Of a DNA stretch of 6,974 nucleotides, positions 1-6,974 are shown in pieces. Position numbers and translations under genes: made by a program. Under the pieces are notes generated by a model. It had not been told where the DNA came from, did not search any database, and saw only the letters and a list, made by a program, of their open reading frames with translations. The stretch covers positions 1 through 6,974 of the forward strand of contig SKRK01000287.1 in NCBI GenBank assembly GCA_007118525.1, written 5' to 3'. This DNA comes from Balneolaceae bacterium. Its GTDB lineage: Bacteria; Bacteroidota; Rhodothermia; Balneolales; Balneolaceae. Every line of letters begins with the position of its first letter. The first letter of the stretch is position 1.

Positions 1-416
1 AGCTGCTCCCTGTTCAGCGCCTGTGCCGGCTGATATTGGATACTTCGCCCAAGCGGTGAGCTTGTAACAATCACCTCCTCTCCTCTGAACACTTCCGCCT
101 GCAGTGCAACAGTGATTTTGCCATCGGACGGATGATCTATTTCACGGGTTAAGGTCCTGAAGCCTACTGCACGGACAGAAATTATGTAGGTGCCGGACGG
201 AATGGAATGAAATTCAAACTGACCATCCGCATTCGCCGCAACTCCGCGATCCAGCTCTTCGATCATAACTGAAGCTCCCGGAATCGGTTCGCCGGTAACG
301 GCTTCAGTAACTTCACCCCTCAGGGTTTCATTTGCACTGATGGCGTGGGATTCATTTACTCCCTGCCCAAAAAGCAGCAGTGCCACTGCAATGGATGTTG
401 TATTAAATATTTTCAT
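1..416 (-). CDS. TonB-dependent outer-membrane receptor, N-terminal part (runs off window)
   Basis: This is the first 138 codons of a receptor that imports a ligand across the outer membrane using TonB energy; the rest lies left of the window. Visible in order: a signal peptide (residues 1-25, MKIFN start, hydrophobic core AVALLLF, likely cut after SHA); a carboxypeptidase-regulatory-like beta-sandwich (about 31-106, with TGEPIPGASV, ANADGQFEF, IPSGTYIISV and VGFRT); then a TonB-box-like strand, EEVIVTSSP (113-121), leading into the plug with GRSIQYQPAQALNREQL. From recall of the family, this plug start resembles zinc/metal-uptake receptors (ZnuD-like) more than SusC, which is an inference without the barrel. 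The ATG at 416 is supported by a good AAAGGA site 6 nt upstream. It lies 41 nt downstream of the small His-rich gene and is probably co-transcribed with it. Receptor class is near certain; substrate is uncertain. Confidence 0.93.
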   Translation of the reverse strand, partial: MKIFNTTSIAVALLLFGQGVNESHAISANETLRGEVTEAVTGEPIPGASVMIEELDRGVAANADGQFEFHSIPSGTYIISVRAVGFRTLTREIDHPSDGKITVALQAEVFRGEEVIVTSSPLGRSIQYQPAQALNREQ

Positions 417-422
417 TTTAAA

Positions 423-428
423 TCCTTT
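423..428 (-). promoter_or_regulatory. Shine-Dalgarno site of the TonB-dependent receptor
   Basis: Read on the minus strand, AAAGGA stands 6 nt before the ATG at 416. It is one of the few clear ribosome-binding sites in this otherwise weak-SD window and fixes the receptor start. The other 35 nt of this 41-nt gap are AT-rich, with no obvious terminator. Confidence 0.6.
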
Positions 429-457
429 TGATCTTAAAATTGGTAAACATTTGTAAG

Positions 458-802
458 CTAAAAATCAAAAGTTACCGGCGGAGCCCTGGCAGATTTTCCG
501 GTAATTAAAACACTGCGGGGAACTCCATTTTTCAATCCATCATTCGTGATCTCTCCAATCACTGAAACCGGACTTTGGCCTTCAGAAACCTCCATGGAGC
601 TCAGCGTAAGGCAAAACGCACAAAGGTCGTCTTCCGATTCAGGATCTCCCGGAAAATGATCATCATGATGGTGGTGACCTTGATGATCAAAGAGTCCGGA
701 GTGATCCACAGTCACGTGAACTGGATATACGAATCCTATACCGGCAGCAAGTGCCAGGGTGAAGAGATATCGTATTTGATTCCTGATCAGTTTGGGCTTC
801 AT
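458..802 (-). CDS. Small exported His-rich CxxC protein, DUF2946-like
   Basis: A 114-residue protein of unknown function. It begins with a basic stretch (MKPKLIRNQIR) and a hydrophobic segment (about 12-28), so it is exported or membrane-anchored. A His/Asp-rich stretch follows (H29, H34, H40, H43-H46, H49, with D47, D48), then an acidic linker and CAFC (C61, C64). The C-terminus carries ARAPP (105-109). A CxxC plus a C-terminal R-x-PP is the pattern I associate with DUF2946 small proteins, often found beside metal-related receptors; assignment is from memory and moderate. The His cluster and Cys pair suggest periplasmic binding of a transition metal (Zn, Cu, Mn or Ni), which is inference. 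The ATG at 802 has no recognisable SD. It lies 41 nt upstream of the TonB-dependent receptor and follows a 206-nt structured spacer, so it may be the first gene of its own unit. Confidence 0.75.
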   Translation of the reverse strand: MKPKLIRNQIRYLFTLALAAGIGFVYPVHVTVDHSGLFDHQGHHHHDDHFPGDPESEDDLCAFCLTLSSMEVSEGQSPVSVIGEITNDGLKNGVPRSVLITGKSARAPPVTFDF

Positions 803-865
803 TGTAGGTTTCTATACATATTTTAAAGTCAGTTCGAAATAAGATTTTATTAAAGAGTGTCCCTC

Positions 866-877
866 CGCCAGCTGGCG
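866..877. repeat. 12-bp perfect palindrome (CGCCAGCTGGCG)
   Basis: CGCCAGCTGGCG is its own reverse complement and is GC-rich in an AT-rich spacer. It sits 7 nt from the larger GC-rich hairpin, and the two together have the look of an intergenic palindromic (REP/MITE-like) element. Only one copy is present here, so dispersal cannot be shown. A protein-binding site is the alternative. Confidence 0.5.
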
Positions 878-884
878 AACCTCT

Positions 885-924
885 TCCCCCTTCCCCCGAA
901 GGGATCCCAATGGGAGAAGGGGGA
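885..924 (+). terminator. GC-rich hairpin followed by T-run (terminator-like or REP-like)
   Basis: TCCCCCTTC (885-893) pairs perfectly with GAAGGGGGA (916-924). Inside, CCC pairs with GGG (912-914), leaving A915 as a bulge. An alternative inner hairpin, CCCTTC with GAAGGG (888-893 with 898-903), and a GGGATCCC palindrome (901-908) are also possible. On the plus strand the stem is followed at once by TTTTT (925-929), the form of an intrinsic terminator. No plus-strand gene is visible to terminate. On the minus strand the stem is followed by AGAGGTTC, not a T-run, so it would be a poor terminator for the genes actually present. A mobile palindromic repeat is at least as likely. Confidence 0.45.
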
Positions 925-968
925 TTTTTCAGACTCAAATTTTTATCTCGAACTCATGTAATTTCTGG

Positions 969-1016
969 ATTTTTAGCTTAGGCTAAATTTAGTAATATTT
1001 AGCCAAGACTAAAAAT
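969..1016. promoter_or_regulatory. Tandem TTTAG-N6-CTAAA dyads / AT-rich inverted repeat at the flavoprotein stop
   Basis: Two 16-bp dyads share the form TTTAG-N6-CTAAA: TTTAGC-TTAG-GCTAAA at 972-987 (perfect 6-bp arms) and TTTAGC-CAAG-ACTAAA at 998-1013 (one mismatch), starts 26 bp apart. The whole also folds as one long hairpin: ATTTTTAG (969-976) with CTAAAAAT (1009-1016) and GGCTAAAT (981-988) with ATTTAGCC (997-1004), with a 4x4 internal mismatch and an 8-nt loop. It overlaps the flavoprotein stop at 1011-1009. There is no T-run downstream on the minus strand, so I favour a regulator site over a terminator. The TTAG...CTAA symmetry resembles DtxR/IdeR/MntR operators (family knowledge); assignment here is inference. 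Confidence 0.45.
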
Positions 1017-2204
1017 TATTGTTTGCTCGGTTAATAAGTATTTTTTCGGCCGCCATTCTGGCACCTATAATGTTTCCTGAAGCCGGCCCTACCTCAAGCT
1101 CAGCAAGTGCTCCGCTCACATAGAGTCTGTCGTGCCATCGTAATGACGTATCTGTAATTGGAAAGCCGCACTCAGAACATTTTAGATTGAAGTTTGATAT
1201 CAGACCGTTCAGCAGCTCTCCTCCCGGACAACGGTTTGCATAGCCGGTTGCAAGAACGATATGGTTCGCGGCAAGAGTCTCTCCGCTTTTAAGATTCAGC
1301 AGCATGAGGTCATTGGTCAGTACTGAACAGTTTTCGACATGGTCTATGGTTACGCTGCACTCCTTTCTGTTTTGACTTTTTATGAGCTCCCGCTTCAAAT
1401 CTTGTGTAATCGTGCCCGAATTTCTTGCCTCGTTGATGATCCTTCTCCTTTTCCGAAAGCAGGAGATCTTCCGGAAACGGTTCAGGTATTTCGGCCCCAT
1501 CCATCCGGGATCGGAGTCGTAGTTGTTTTGCCGCAGTGAGTGGGGAGAAAGCAGGGTTACATGGCGATTATTATCTGCAATCGACAAAGCCGTTTGAACA
1601 GCTGACATCCCACCACCTACTACAACAATTTCACCGGTTTCCGGTATGCTGTTACGGCAATATGATCCTTCAAGTACATGGCAAATACCTGCCCCATCAG
1701 CAGTCGCACGGCCTGCCCAGCCGGGCCAATTCAGCGACCCGCTCCTGCCGATTGCCAAAACAACATGCCTCGCTCTGATCGTATCACTTTCGGTTCTGAT
1801 TACTGCGTGATCGTTCTCAAGACGAATATCCGCCGCAAAACCTTTCAGGTAAAGATCATGTAAACCGCTTCTTTCAATCACGCTGTCGGCATGTTCATTG
1901 AAAAGACTCAGAGAAGGGCGATCATTCGGAAAAATGAAAGCATCATCCGAATACTCCCTGCAGTGGGCGTAATGCTTCAGCGAAAAAGATTCAAAATCAA
2001 GATGATGTACTTTGGGTGACCGAAGATACTCCATCCCCACATTTGCCGTCACGCGTTTCCACTCTGCGAGAGGCTCATCGTTGGGATCGATAATCCGCAG
2101 GTCACTCCTTCGGGTAAGACGGTGTCGGATCAGCGCATTGGCCAGGTATGCGCCGTGAATACCGCCGCCAATAATTGCCCAGTCCAGTATGGAATCTCGG
2201 TGGT

Positions 2205-2208
<4 letters not shown>
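1009..2208 (-). CDS. FAD/NAD(P)-dependent oxidoreductase, two Rossmann folds
   Basis: A 399-residue, apparently cytosolic flavoprotein (no signal peptide). Near the N-terminus, WAIIGGGIHGAY (10-21) is the FAD-binding GxGxxG fold, with D41 (IIDP) as the usual acidic residue after strand two. LAIGRSG follows (151-157). A second dinucleotide fold, VVVGGGMSAVQTA (195-207), probably binds NAD(P)H, with LATGY at 319-323. The C-terminal SGALAELEVGPASGNIIGARMAAE (365-388) is the flavin-contacting end typical of thioredoxin-reductase/lysine-N-hydroxylase-like enzymes. CSEC (344-347) lies near it and could be redox-active, though CGFP may simply be a structural motif. Substrate is unknown; a monooxygenase or an NAD(P)H-dependent reductase are both possible. 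The ATG at 2208 overlaps the superoxide dismutase stop as ATGA, with an AGGAG 11 nt and a GGGAG 1 nt upstream, so translation is probably coupled. Fold confidence is high; function is low. Confidence 0.88.
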
Positions 2209-2984
<776 letters not shown>

Positions 2985-3013
2985 TCTATTAAATTTTTCA
3001 GTTCTTGGATTAT

Positions 3014-5206
3014 TTATAACTGTTTTAGATAGGTCAGTTTAAAAATAGCTTGCTGCCGGCCGGGCGGCCTCATATCCAAATCATCCCCAATAGGATGCAC
3101 GTCATTAAATACCAGGTAGAGATATGAAAGCGGTGAAAACTCCCAGGAAAATCGAACGTTTATCAGGTTGACATTCAGGTCAGTATTATGCTGTAAAAAA
3201 CCTGAGAGATGCAGCCGGGGATTGAGAGCCAGTCTTACGTTTGTAATCACCAGATCCACGTTTCGGTTTTGGGACTCCAAACCAAGATCCCGGAACATAT
3301 TCCGTATATACCGGCTTTGAATGTAGATATTTGGGATGGGCCTGAAGCCCGCACTTACATTTGTCTGAGTAAGTGATCCGTCAAAATATCCACCGTGCTT
3401 TGCAAGTGCGGTGAATGTAAAGGATGCACTTTGATCCGTATTGAATTGAATTTCGTGCTGTCGGAAATCGTATCGACCCGCCGCTACAGTGATGCCCGCA
3501 GGGCTGAAGGTCCGGTCGAGCCGGTGCCACTCGAACAGCCAGCTGTGCTGTAACCTCGAGCCGTTATTAAACTGTATGGAAAGTGGACGCAGGGCAACAT
3601 ATCCCTGTTCAAACTCGAGACTGCTGTAAGTGTGATAAAAAAAAGTAGTTATGCCAGGTGTAAACGCTCTAACTGCTTCGGGCCTCCAATTTGGCCGAAA
3701 ATTAAAACTCACAGCCGGGCTGGTCATAATCACATCCCTTCTCCCCACAAACCCTGTTCCGGGACGATAATCGGGGCTCACAACTGCCTGCAGAAGGCCC
3801 AGATACATAAGATTATCGAGGTAGGATAGCCAGAGATCACCGGCATGTCCCCATTTGTTTAGATCACTGTCAAAGGAGGCGCCTGCATTTGCGGCAAAAG
3901 TTATGTTTGATGGAAATCTCATGAACGTATCCGCATTTCCCGTCAGGTTATTTCGCGATGGCAGCCCGGCACCGGATTCGTCATGTCTTGCGGTAAACAT
4001 CAGGCCGGCCCGTTTGTTACTGCCGAAATTTTCGAGATATCGCCCAACACCAAACCAGGCCGGTGAAATATCATCCATTCCGCGCTGACGCATCAAGAGC
4101 GCTCCAAAACTTCTCTCCACACTCTGTTCCGTGAAGCGAAACCCGGCATCCAGCGGAACCGGTTCACCCGTCTCAGTAAGTCCGATTCGGCGGCTGAAGA
4201 ATGGTTTTAGCCACGAAACTCTGCCAATATCAAAAAGATTGGCGTTTTCAAGGAAAAACTGCCGCTTTTCGGGGAACACCACCGGGAATCGGGTCAGGTT
4301 AATCACCTGCTGGTCGGCCTCTACCTGGGCAAAATCGGTATTGAAGGTAACGTCGAGAACGCTGTTCCGGGTGGGCGCCCACTTGATTTCGCCACCCAGT
4401 TTTGGGTCAGGTGAAGTGAAATTACCATCATATGTACGGTTGGTCTGCACAAGGGTATATGGCTGAACTCTAAGATTCATGGATGGTGGCGGAGGCCGAA
4501 ACCCGGTAATTTTTCCGGCATAAGGCATTCGATAAGCCGTATAGGCCCGTGGCCAGGGCGACCATGCCGACTCTTCATTGCTTCTGCGATGGCGACGCAC
4601 AAAATTGATTCCCCAGGTTCCATTCTCCTCGCTGTAGCGGAGTGATCGCCAGGGAATCGCCATCTCTACTGTCCAGCCTTCATCCGTGATTTGGGTTTCG
4701 GCATACCATACCACATCAAAATCACGATTGAATACGGCATCATCAAACACCTGCAGATCCCGCTGGTTGCCGTATGGCGTAACCTGGAAACTGATGGCAT
4801 CGCGCTCATTATTGAACGTATCAAACACCACGCCGAAAAGGTCGTTTTCGAAATAATCGAAATTTCGGCTCAGTGAAGAGACTCGTGGCCTCTCTCCGGG
4901 ATCATCATACAGTTTTGCCCCGATGTAGATATAGTCATCGTTGTATAGAACACGCACTTCTGAGTCGTAAAGGGCCGGTTCTCCCTGGTTTGGCTCTACC
5001 TGTCTGAATCCAGTAATGAGCGGGGCAAGATTCCATTCCGGTTTATCCAGCCTGCCATCCACGGTAATCTGCCCGCTGATTCGGGTTGCTTCAACACTTA
5101 GATTGGTTCTTTCCTGGGCAAATAGACTATCAATGCATAGCACACCTGTGAGAATAAGAAGGCAAAGTCCCTTTAAGGCCAGGTAAAATGCAGTTCTCAA
5201 AAACAT
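3014..5206 (-). CDS. DUF5916-type outer-membrane protein with family-9 carbohydrate-binding-like domain
   Basis: A 730-residue outer-membrane protein of unknown function. From the chosen ATG: signal peptide 1-30 (hydrophobic core LALKGLCLLILTGVL, cut after SLFA before QE), a CBM9-like beta-sandwich about 39-235 (ITVDGRLDKPEW, EVRVLYNDDYIYIGAKLYDD, FENDLFGVVFDTFNN, ISFQVTPYGNQRD, GWTVEMAIPWRSLRY, WGINFVRRHRRSNE), then a long region rich in alternating hydrophobic strands that should form a beta-barrel, with FPEKRQFFLEN and a C-terminal WEFSPLSYLYLVFND. Together these are the hallmark of DUF5916 proteins. An in-frame TTG at 5248 would add 14 polar residues; I prefer the ATG at 5206, which forms a TGATG with the permease stop and has AGGG 5 nt upstream. 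Tight coupling to the ABC permeases suggests an envelope partnership, but this is inference. Sugar binding is only implied by fold. Confidence 0.9.
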   Translation of the reverse strand: MFLRTAFYLALKGLCLLILTGVLCIDSLFAQERTNLSVEATRISGQITVDGRLDKPEWNLAPLITGFRQVEPNQGEPALYDSEVRVLYNDDYIYIGAKLYDDPGERPRVSSLSRNFDYFENDLFGVVFDTFNNERDAISFQVTPYGNQRDLQVFDDAVFNRDFDVVWYAETQITDEGWTVEMAIPWRSLRYSEENGTWGINFVRRHRRSNEESAWSPWPRAYTAYRMPYAGKITGFRPPPPSMNLRVQPYTLVQTNRTYDGNFTSPDPKLGGEIKWAPTRNSVLDVTFNTDFAQVEADQQVINLTRFPVVFPEKRQFFLENANLFDIGRVSWLKPFFSRRIGLTETGEPVPLDAGFRFTEQSVERSFGALLMRQRGMDDISPAWFGVGRYLENFGSNKRAGLMFTARHDESGAGLPSRNNLTGNADTFMRFPSNITFAANAGASFDSDLNKWGHAGDLWLSYLDNLMYLGLLQAVVSPDYRPGTGFVGRRDVIMTSPAVSFNFRPNWRPEAVRAFTPGITTFFYHTYSSLEFEQGYVALRPLSIQFNNGSRLQHSWLFEWHRLDRTFSPAGITVAAGRYDFRQHEIQFNTDQSASFTFTALAKHGGYFDGSLTQTNVSAGFRPIPNIYIQSRYIRNMFRDLGLESQNRNVDLVITNVRLALNPRLHLSGFLQHNTDLNVNLINVRFSWEFSPLSYLYLVFNDVHPIGDDLDMRPPGRQQAIFKLTYLKQL

Positions 5207-6645
5207 CACAACCCTGCTTTTTTTCTGAACAGTACTATAAATCCGCAAACAGCAAGCAGGTGCAGCGAGAGAGCCATAGCGGCTCTTGCAAAACCGTTAT
5301 TCACATCCTTCGGTGCATAGCTGAATTGCGGAAGCCCATCCAGGTCATCAAGAATCACAAACTGCTCCCTCAACATTTTATTCCTCATGGTTTCCATCCA
5401 TTCCATTCTGAACAGTTCCGTGGAGGTGTGAAAGTGATTGTAGTGAGCGGGTGATGTTCCGGCCAGGCTGCTCATCGCTTCCTTTAAAACTACAGCGGGT
5501 GAAAATGCACTGATTCTGCCTGCAAATTCTTGCTGCTCTTCAAGCCTGCTGTAATAATCATCAACGATGGGCGATACGGCCTCGGCAATATTTTGCCGCA
5601 CAATATAGAACCACTTATAAAACTCATACAGCTCTCTCCACTGCTCATCCGCACTGCTTCCTTCTGCTGCCTCTATGAACTCGGGATGATCCATAAAATA
5701 GCGGTCCAGAATCTCGTCCCGATCCAGAGACATTGCCTCCTCTTCAGCATTACGCATCTCCACAAGCGCTTCGGATCGCGGCGGAACCTCGTGAACTTTT
5801 TCTACAGCCACATGGAGCAGTGTGGGAATCACAAGTACAAAGACCACCCAGACGCCCAGCAGCGCTGTAATATTGAAGGATGAACTCTTCCCAAACAGAT
5901 TCACCAGCAGCGACACCCCAAACCAAAACAGCAGATAGAGTGCCGCAAACCCTGAAAGGAGGGCTAAACCTGAAATATTTCCTGAAACCGATACCCCTGC
6001 AACCATCAGCGACAGAATCAGAACCACCAACAGGGCACCGAACAGAATCAGAAACCGGAAGGCCAGCCTCGAAATCAAAAATGCCATGAGCGACACCGGC
6101 TGAGACATCACCATCTGCAGTGTGCCGTTTTCACGCTCTTCCGAAAGGATATTGTAGCTGAATGCAATCACAACCAGCGGAATCAGAAATACCAGCACGA
6201 AGGCAAAATCGAAACTGCCAAACAGATCGGTTGTCGGGTTGTAAAAGACCGATGCTTTGTTAATTGGATCACTGAAGGTTCTCACGGGAAAAATCCCGGC
6301 GTGGATATCACTTTGCCCTACGGCAAGAACGCCAAGGCCCGTCGGTTCAAAAACAGCCTGCGGGGTAAGCCTTACCTCAAGAGAAAAGGGAAAAACCGGA
6401 TTAATTCGCTGATTGTCGATCTCCTTAAGTCCGGCCGTTACGGAATCGTGGTCGGCCACAAAGTTCTGAAACTCCGCGGATTGCGTCTGCCGCACCTCAT
6501 CCACTTTCATCAGGTACGCCTCCTGGTGATAGCTGCGATTCAGCGTTGCAAGCAGGATGAGTCCGGCCAGCAACAGAAAGGAGATCAGTAGCCACCGGTT
6601 ACTGGTCAGGTTTCGCCATTCAAGGTGGATAATTTTTGATAACAT
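5206..6645 (-). CDS. ABC-2 transporter permease, DUF3526 type (second of a pair)
   Basis: A 479-residue membrane subunit of an ABC transporter. About six membrane segments are visible (roughly 17-35, 144-164, 194-217, 224-249, 257-278 and 455-473). Large soluble regions, probably periplasmic, lie at 36-143 and 280-452. The cytoplasmic motif SEERENGTLQMVMSQPVS (168-185) is the coupling-helix signature of ABC-2/NosY-like permeases. The C-terminal portion, with SPAVVLKEAMSSLAGTSPAHYNHFHTS, matches the DUF3526 layout (a conserved serine/AGT motif followed by His residues). It pairs with the neighbouring permease, likely as a heterodimer driven by an ATPase encoded upstream of the window. Its start at 6645 is 3 nt after the previous stop, with a strong GGGGAGGG site. 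Its TGA overlaps the next ATG by 1 nt. Direction and substrate cannot be told from sequence; export or membrane remodelling is typical for ABC-2 proteins. Confidence 0.92.
   Translation of the reverse strand: MLSKIIHLEWRNLTSNRWLLISFLLLAGLILLATLNRSYHQEAYLMKVDEVRQTQSAEFQNFVADHDSVTAGLKEIDNQRINPVFPFSLEVRLTPQAVFEPTGLGVLAVGQSDIHAGIFPVRTFSDPINKASVFYNPTTDLFGSFDFAFVLVFLIPLVVIAFSYNILSEERENGTLQMVMSQPVSLMAFLISRLAFRFLILFGALLVVLILSLMVAGVSVSGNISGLALLSGFAALYLLFWFGVSLLVNLFGKSSSFNITALLGVWVVFVLVIPTLLHVAVEKVHEVPPRSEALVEMRNAEEEAMSLDRDEILDRYFMDHPEFIEAAEGSSADEQWRELYEFYKWFYIVRQNIAEAVSPIVDDYYSRLEEQQEFAGRISAFSPAVVLKEAMSSLAGTSPAHYNHFHTSTELFRMEWMETMRNKMLREQFVILDDLDGLPQFSYAPKDVNNGFARAAMALSLHLLAVCGFIVLFRKKAGL
5212..5215 (-). 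promoter_or_regulatory. Ribosome-binding site deciding the DUF5916 start
   Basis: AGGG on the minus strand, 5 nt before the ATG at 5206 and inside the end of the permease gene. Together with the TGATG overlap and the well-formed signal peptide beginning at this ATG, it argues against the longer TTG start at 5248. Confidence 0.5.
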
Positions 6646-6648
6646 GGC

Positions 6649-6974
6649 TTAGCCCTCCCCTGATTTTGATTTAATTGTAAGAAGACCCAGAAATGAGATC
6701 CCTACCCAGCCGAACAACAGGAACAGATTGCCGGATTGAGCTTTTAGCACCTCACCCATACCGGGAAGTTCATAACTAAAATCGGGTTTGGCTGCCCACA
6801 CGTCACTTCCGGCAAGGTAGGTTTCGCCGGTGCGGGAGCTGTACATCAGATCCTCATTCAGATAGCGCACAAAATCCTGACGGTAGAGCTCAACAGCTTC
6901 AGAAAAATCCCAGTGATTATTTACATCCGTGTAGGCCATCGCCATGGAGAGATTTCTGACGGGCAGAAATGGTG
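6649..6974 (-). CDS. ABC-2 transporter permease, DUF3526 type, C-terminal part (runs off window)
   Basis: The last 107 residues of a permease whose gene begins beyond the right edge. The open frame continues upstream of the internal ATG at 6945, reading PFLPVRNLSMAMAYTDVNNH, so that methionine is not the start. This is the DUF3526 signature (P-x-R-x-L-S-M-A-x-A-x-T-D followed by a His-containing turn and AVELYRQDFVRYLNEDL). A final membrane helix, GNLFLLFGWVGISFLGLLTI, ends the protein with a short basic tail. It is related to, but distinct from, the full permease downstream, and the two probably form the two membrane halves of one transporter. The gene ends in TAA 3 nt before the next ATG. 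Confidence 0.88.
   Translation of the reverse strand, partial: PFLPVRNLSMAMAYTDVNNHWDFSEAVELYRQDFVRYLNEDLMYSSRTGETYLAGSDVWAAKPDFSYELPGMGEVLKAQSGNLFLLFGWVGISFLGLLTIKSKSGEG
6653..6660 (-). promoter_or_regulatory. Strong Shine-Dalgarno site of the second permease
   Basis: GGGGAGGG on the minus strand, inside the last codons of the upstream permease; its GGAGG core ends 8 nt before the ATG at 6645. It is the strongest SD in the window and supports independent re-initiation on the second permease. Confidence 0.65.

Larger units (their letters stand above)
803..1008. other. Structured intergenic spacer between the flavoprotein and His-rich genes
   Basis: The only sizeable non-coding stretch in the window. 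From the flavoprotein side it holds a pair of AT-rich dyads at the stop codon, about 45 nt of AT-rich sequence, a GC-rich hairpin, a 12-bp palindrome, and about 60 nt of AT-rich leader before the ATG at 802. In that leader a TATGTATA stretch lies at about 813-820 on the minus strand and could be a -10 element, but I see no convincing -35 element or Bacteroidota-type TTTG/TAnnTTTG pair. Short open frames crossing it (such as 687-938, minus) are low-complexity Pro/Gly-rich translations of the hairpin and are not credible genes. Confidence 0.7.

Noticed and set aside
885..930. Intrinsic terminator for the SOD/flavoprotein operon
   Set aside because: The T-run follows the stem only on the plus strand, whereas the operon is transcribed from the minus strand.
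687..938. Minus-strand 83-residue open frame overlapping the His-rich gene and the spacer
   Set aside because: Its N-terminal part is a Pro/Gly-rich translation of the GC-rich hairpin and its C-terminal part is out of frame with the credible His-rich gene; no domain, no ribosome-binding site.
454..980. 13-bp sequence GATTTTTAGCTTA present on the plus strand at 968-980 and in inverted orientation at 454-466
   Set aside because: It could look like a pair of terminal inverted repeats flanking the small gene, but one AT-rich 13-mer match in 7 kb is expected by chance and there is no transposase or target duplication.
4131..4466. Plus-strand 111-residue open frame antisense to the DUF5916 gene
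   Set aside because: Shadow of a well-supported coding frame; no recognisable motif. The same applies to the other plus-strand frames across 1339-1863, 2574-2810, 3632-4088, 5188-6089 and 6301-6591.
6649..6945. 98-residue gene starting at the ATG at 6945
   Set aside because: The frame is open through to the window edge with DUF3526-like residues (PFLPVRNLS) before that ATG, so it is the tail of a longer permease.

Overview
The window looks like chromosomal DNA from a free-living Gram-negative bacterium of the Bacteroidota/Balneolota/Rhodothermota (FCB) side of the tree. The evidence is a TonB-dependent receptor with an N-terminal carboxypeptidase-regulatory-like domain, a DUF5916-type outer-membrane protein with a family-9 carbohydrate-binding-like domain, paired DUF3526-type ABC-2 permeases, and AT-rich leaders with mostly weak Shine-Dalgarno sites. 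Placement in Balneolota specifically is an inference. All seven supported genes lie on the minus strand, so transcription runs from high to low coordinates. The first and last genes are cut by the window edges.

Region 1 (6974 down to 1009) is a tightly packed five-gene run: the tail of one ABC-2/DUF3526 permease, a complete second permease 3 nt downstream, the DUF5916 outer-membrane protein (1-nt TGATG overlap), an exported Mn-type superoxide dismutase (29-nt gap), and an FAD/NAD(P)-dependent oxidoreductase (4-nt ATGA overlap). The spacing strongly suggests one operon. The ABC ATPase for the permeases is not in the window and is expected just upstream, beyond position 6974.

Region 2 (1008 down to 803) is a non-coding junction of about 200 nt with three secondary-structure elements. 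Two tandem 16-bp dyads of form TTTAG-N6-CTAAA overlap the flavoprotein stop codon. A GC-rich hairpin is followed by a T-run on the plus strand. A 12-bp perfect palindrome lies nearest the next gene. The dyads resemble operators of DtxR/MntR/IdeR metalloregulators in layout, but this is unproven.

Region 3 (802 down to 1) holds a small exported His-rich protein with a CxxC and a C-terminal RAPP motif (DUF2946-like), followed by the first 138 codons of a TonB-dependent receptor. The pair reads as an outer-membrane metal-uptake unit. I see an antioxidant/metal theme (Mn-SOD, a possible metalloregulator operator, a His/Cys-rich protein and a receptor) beside an envelope ABC system, but no clear evidence of a wholly new defence or biosynthetic system. 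No RNA genes, CRISPR arrays or insertion sequences were seen.
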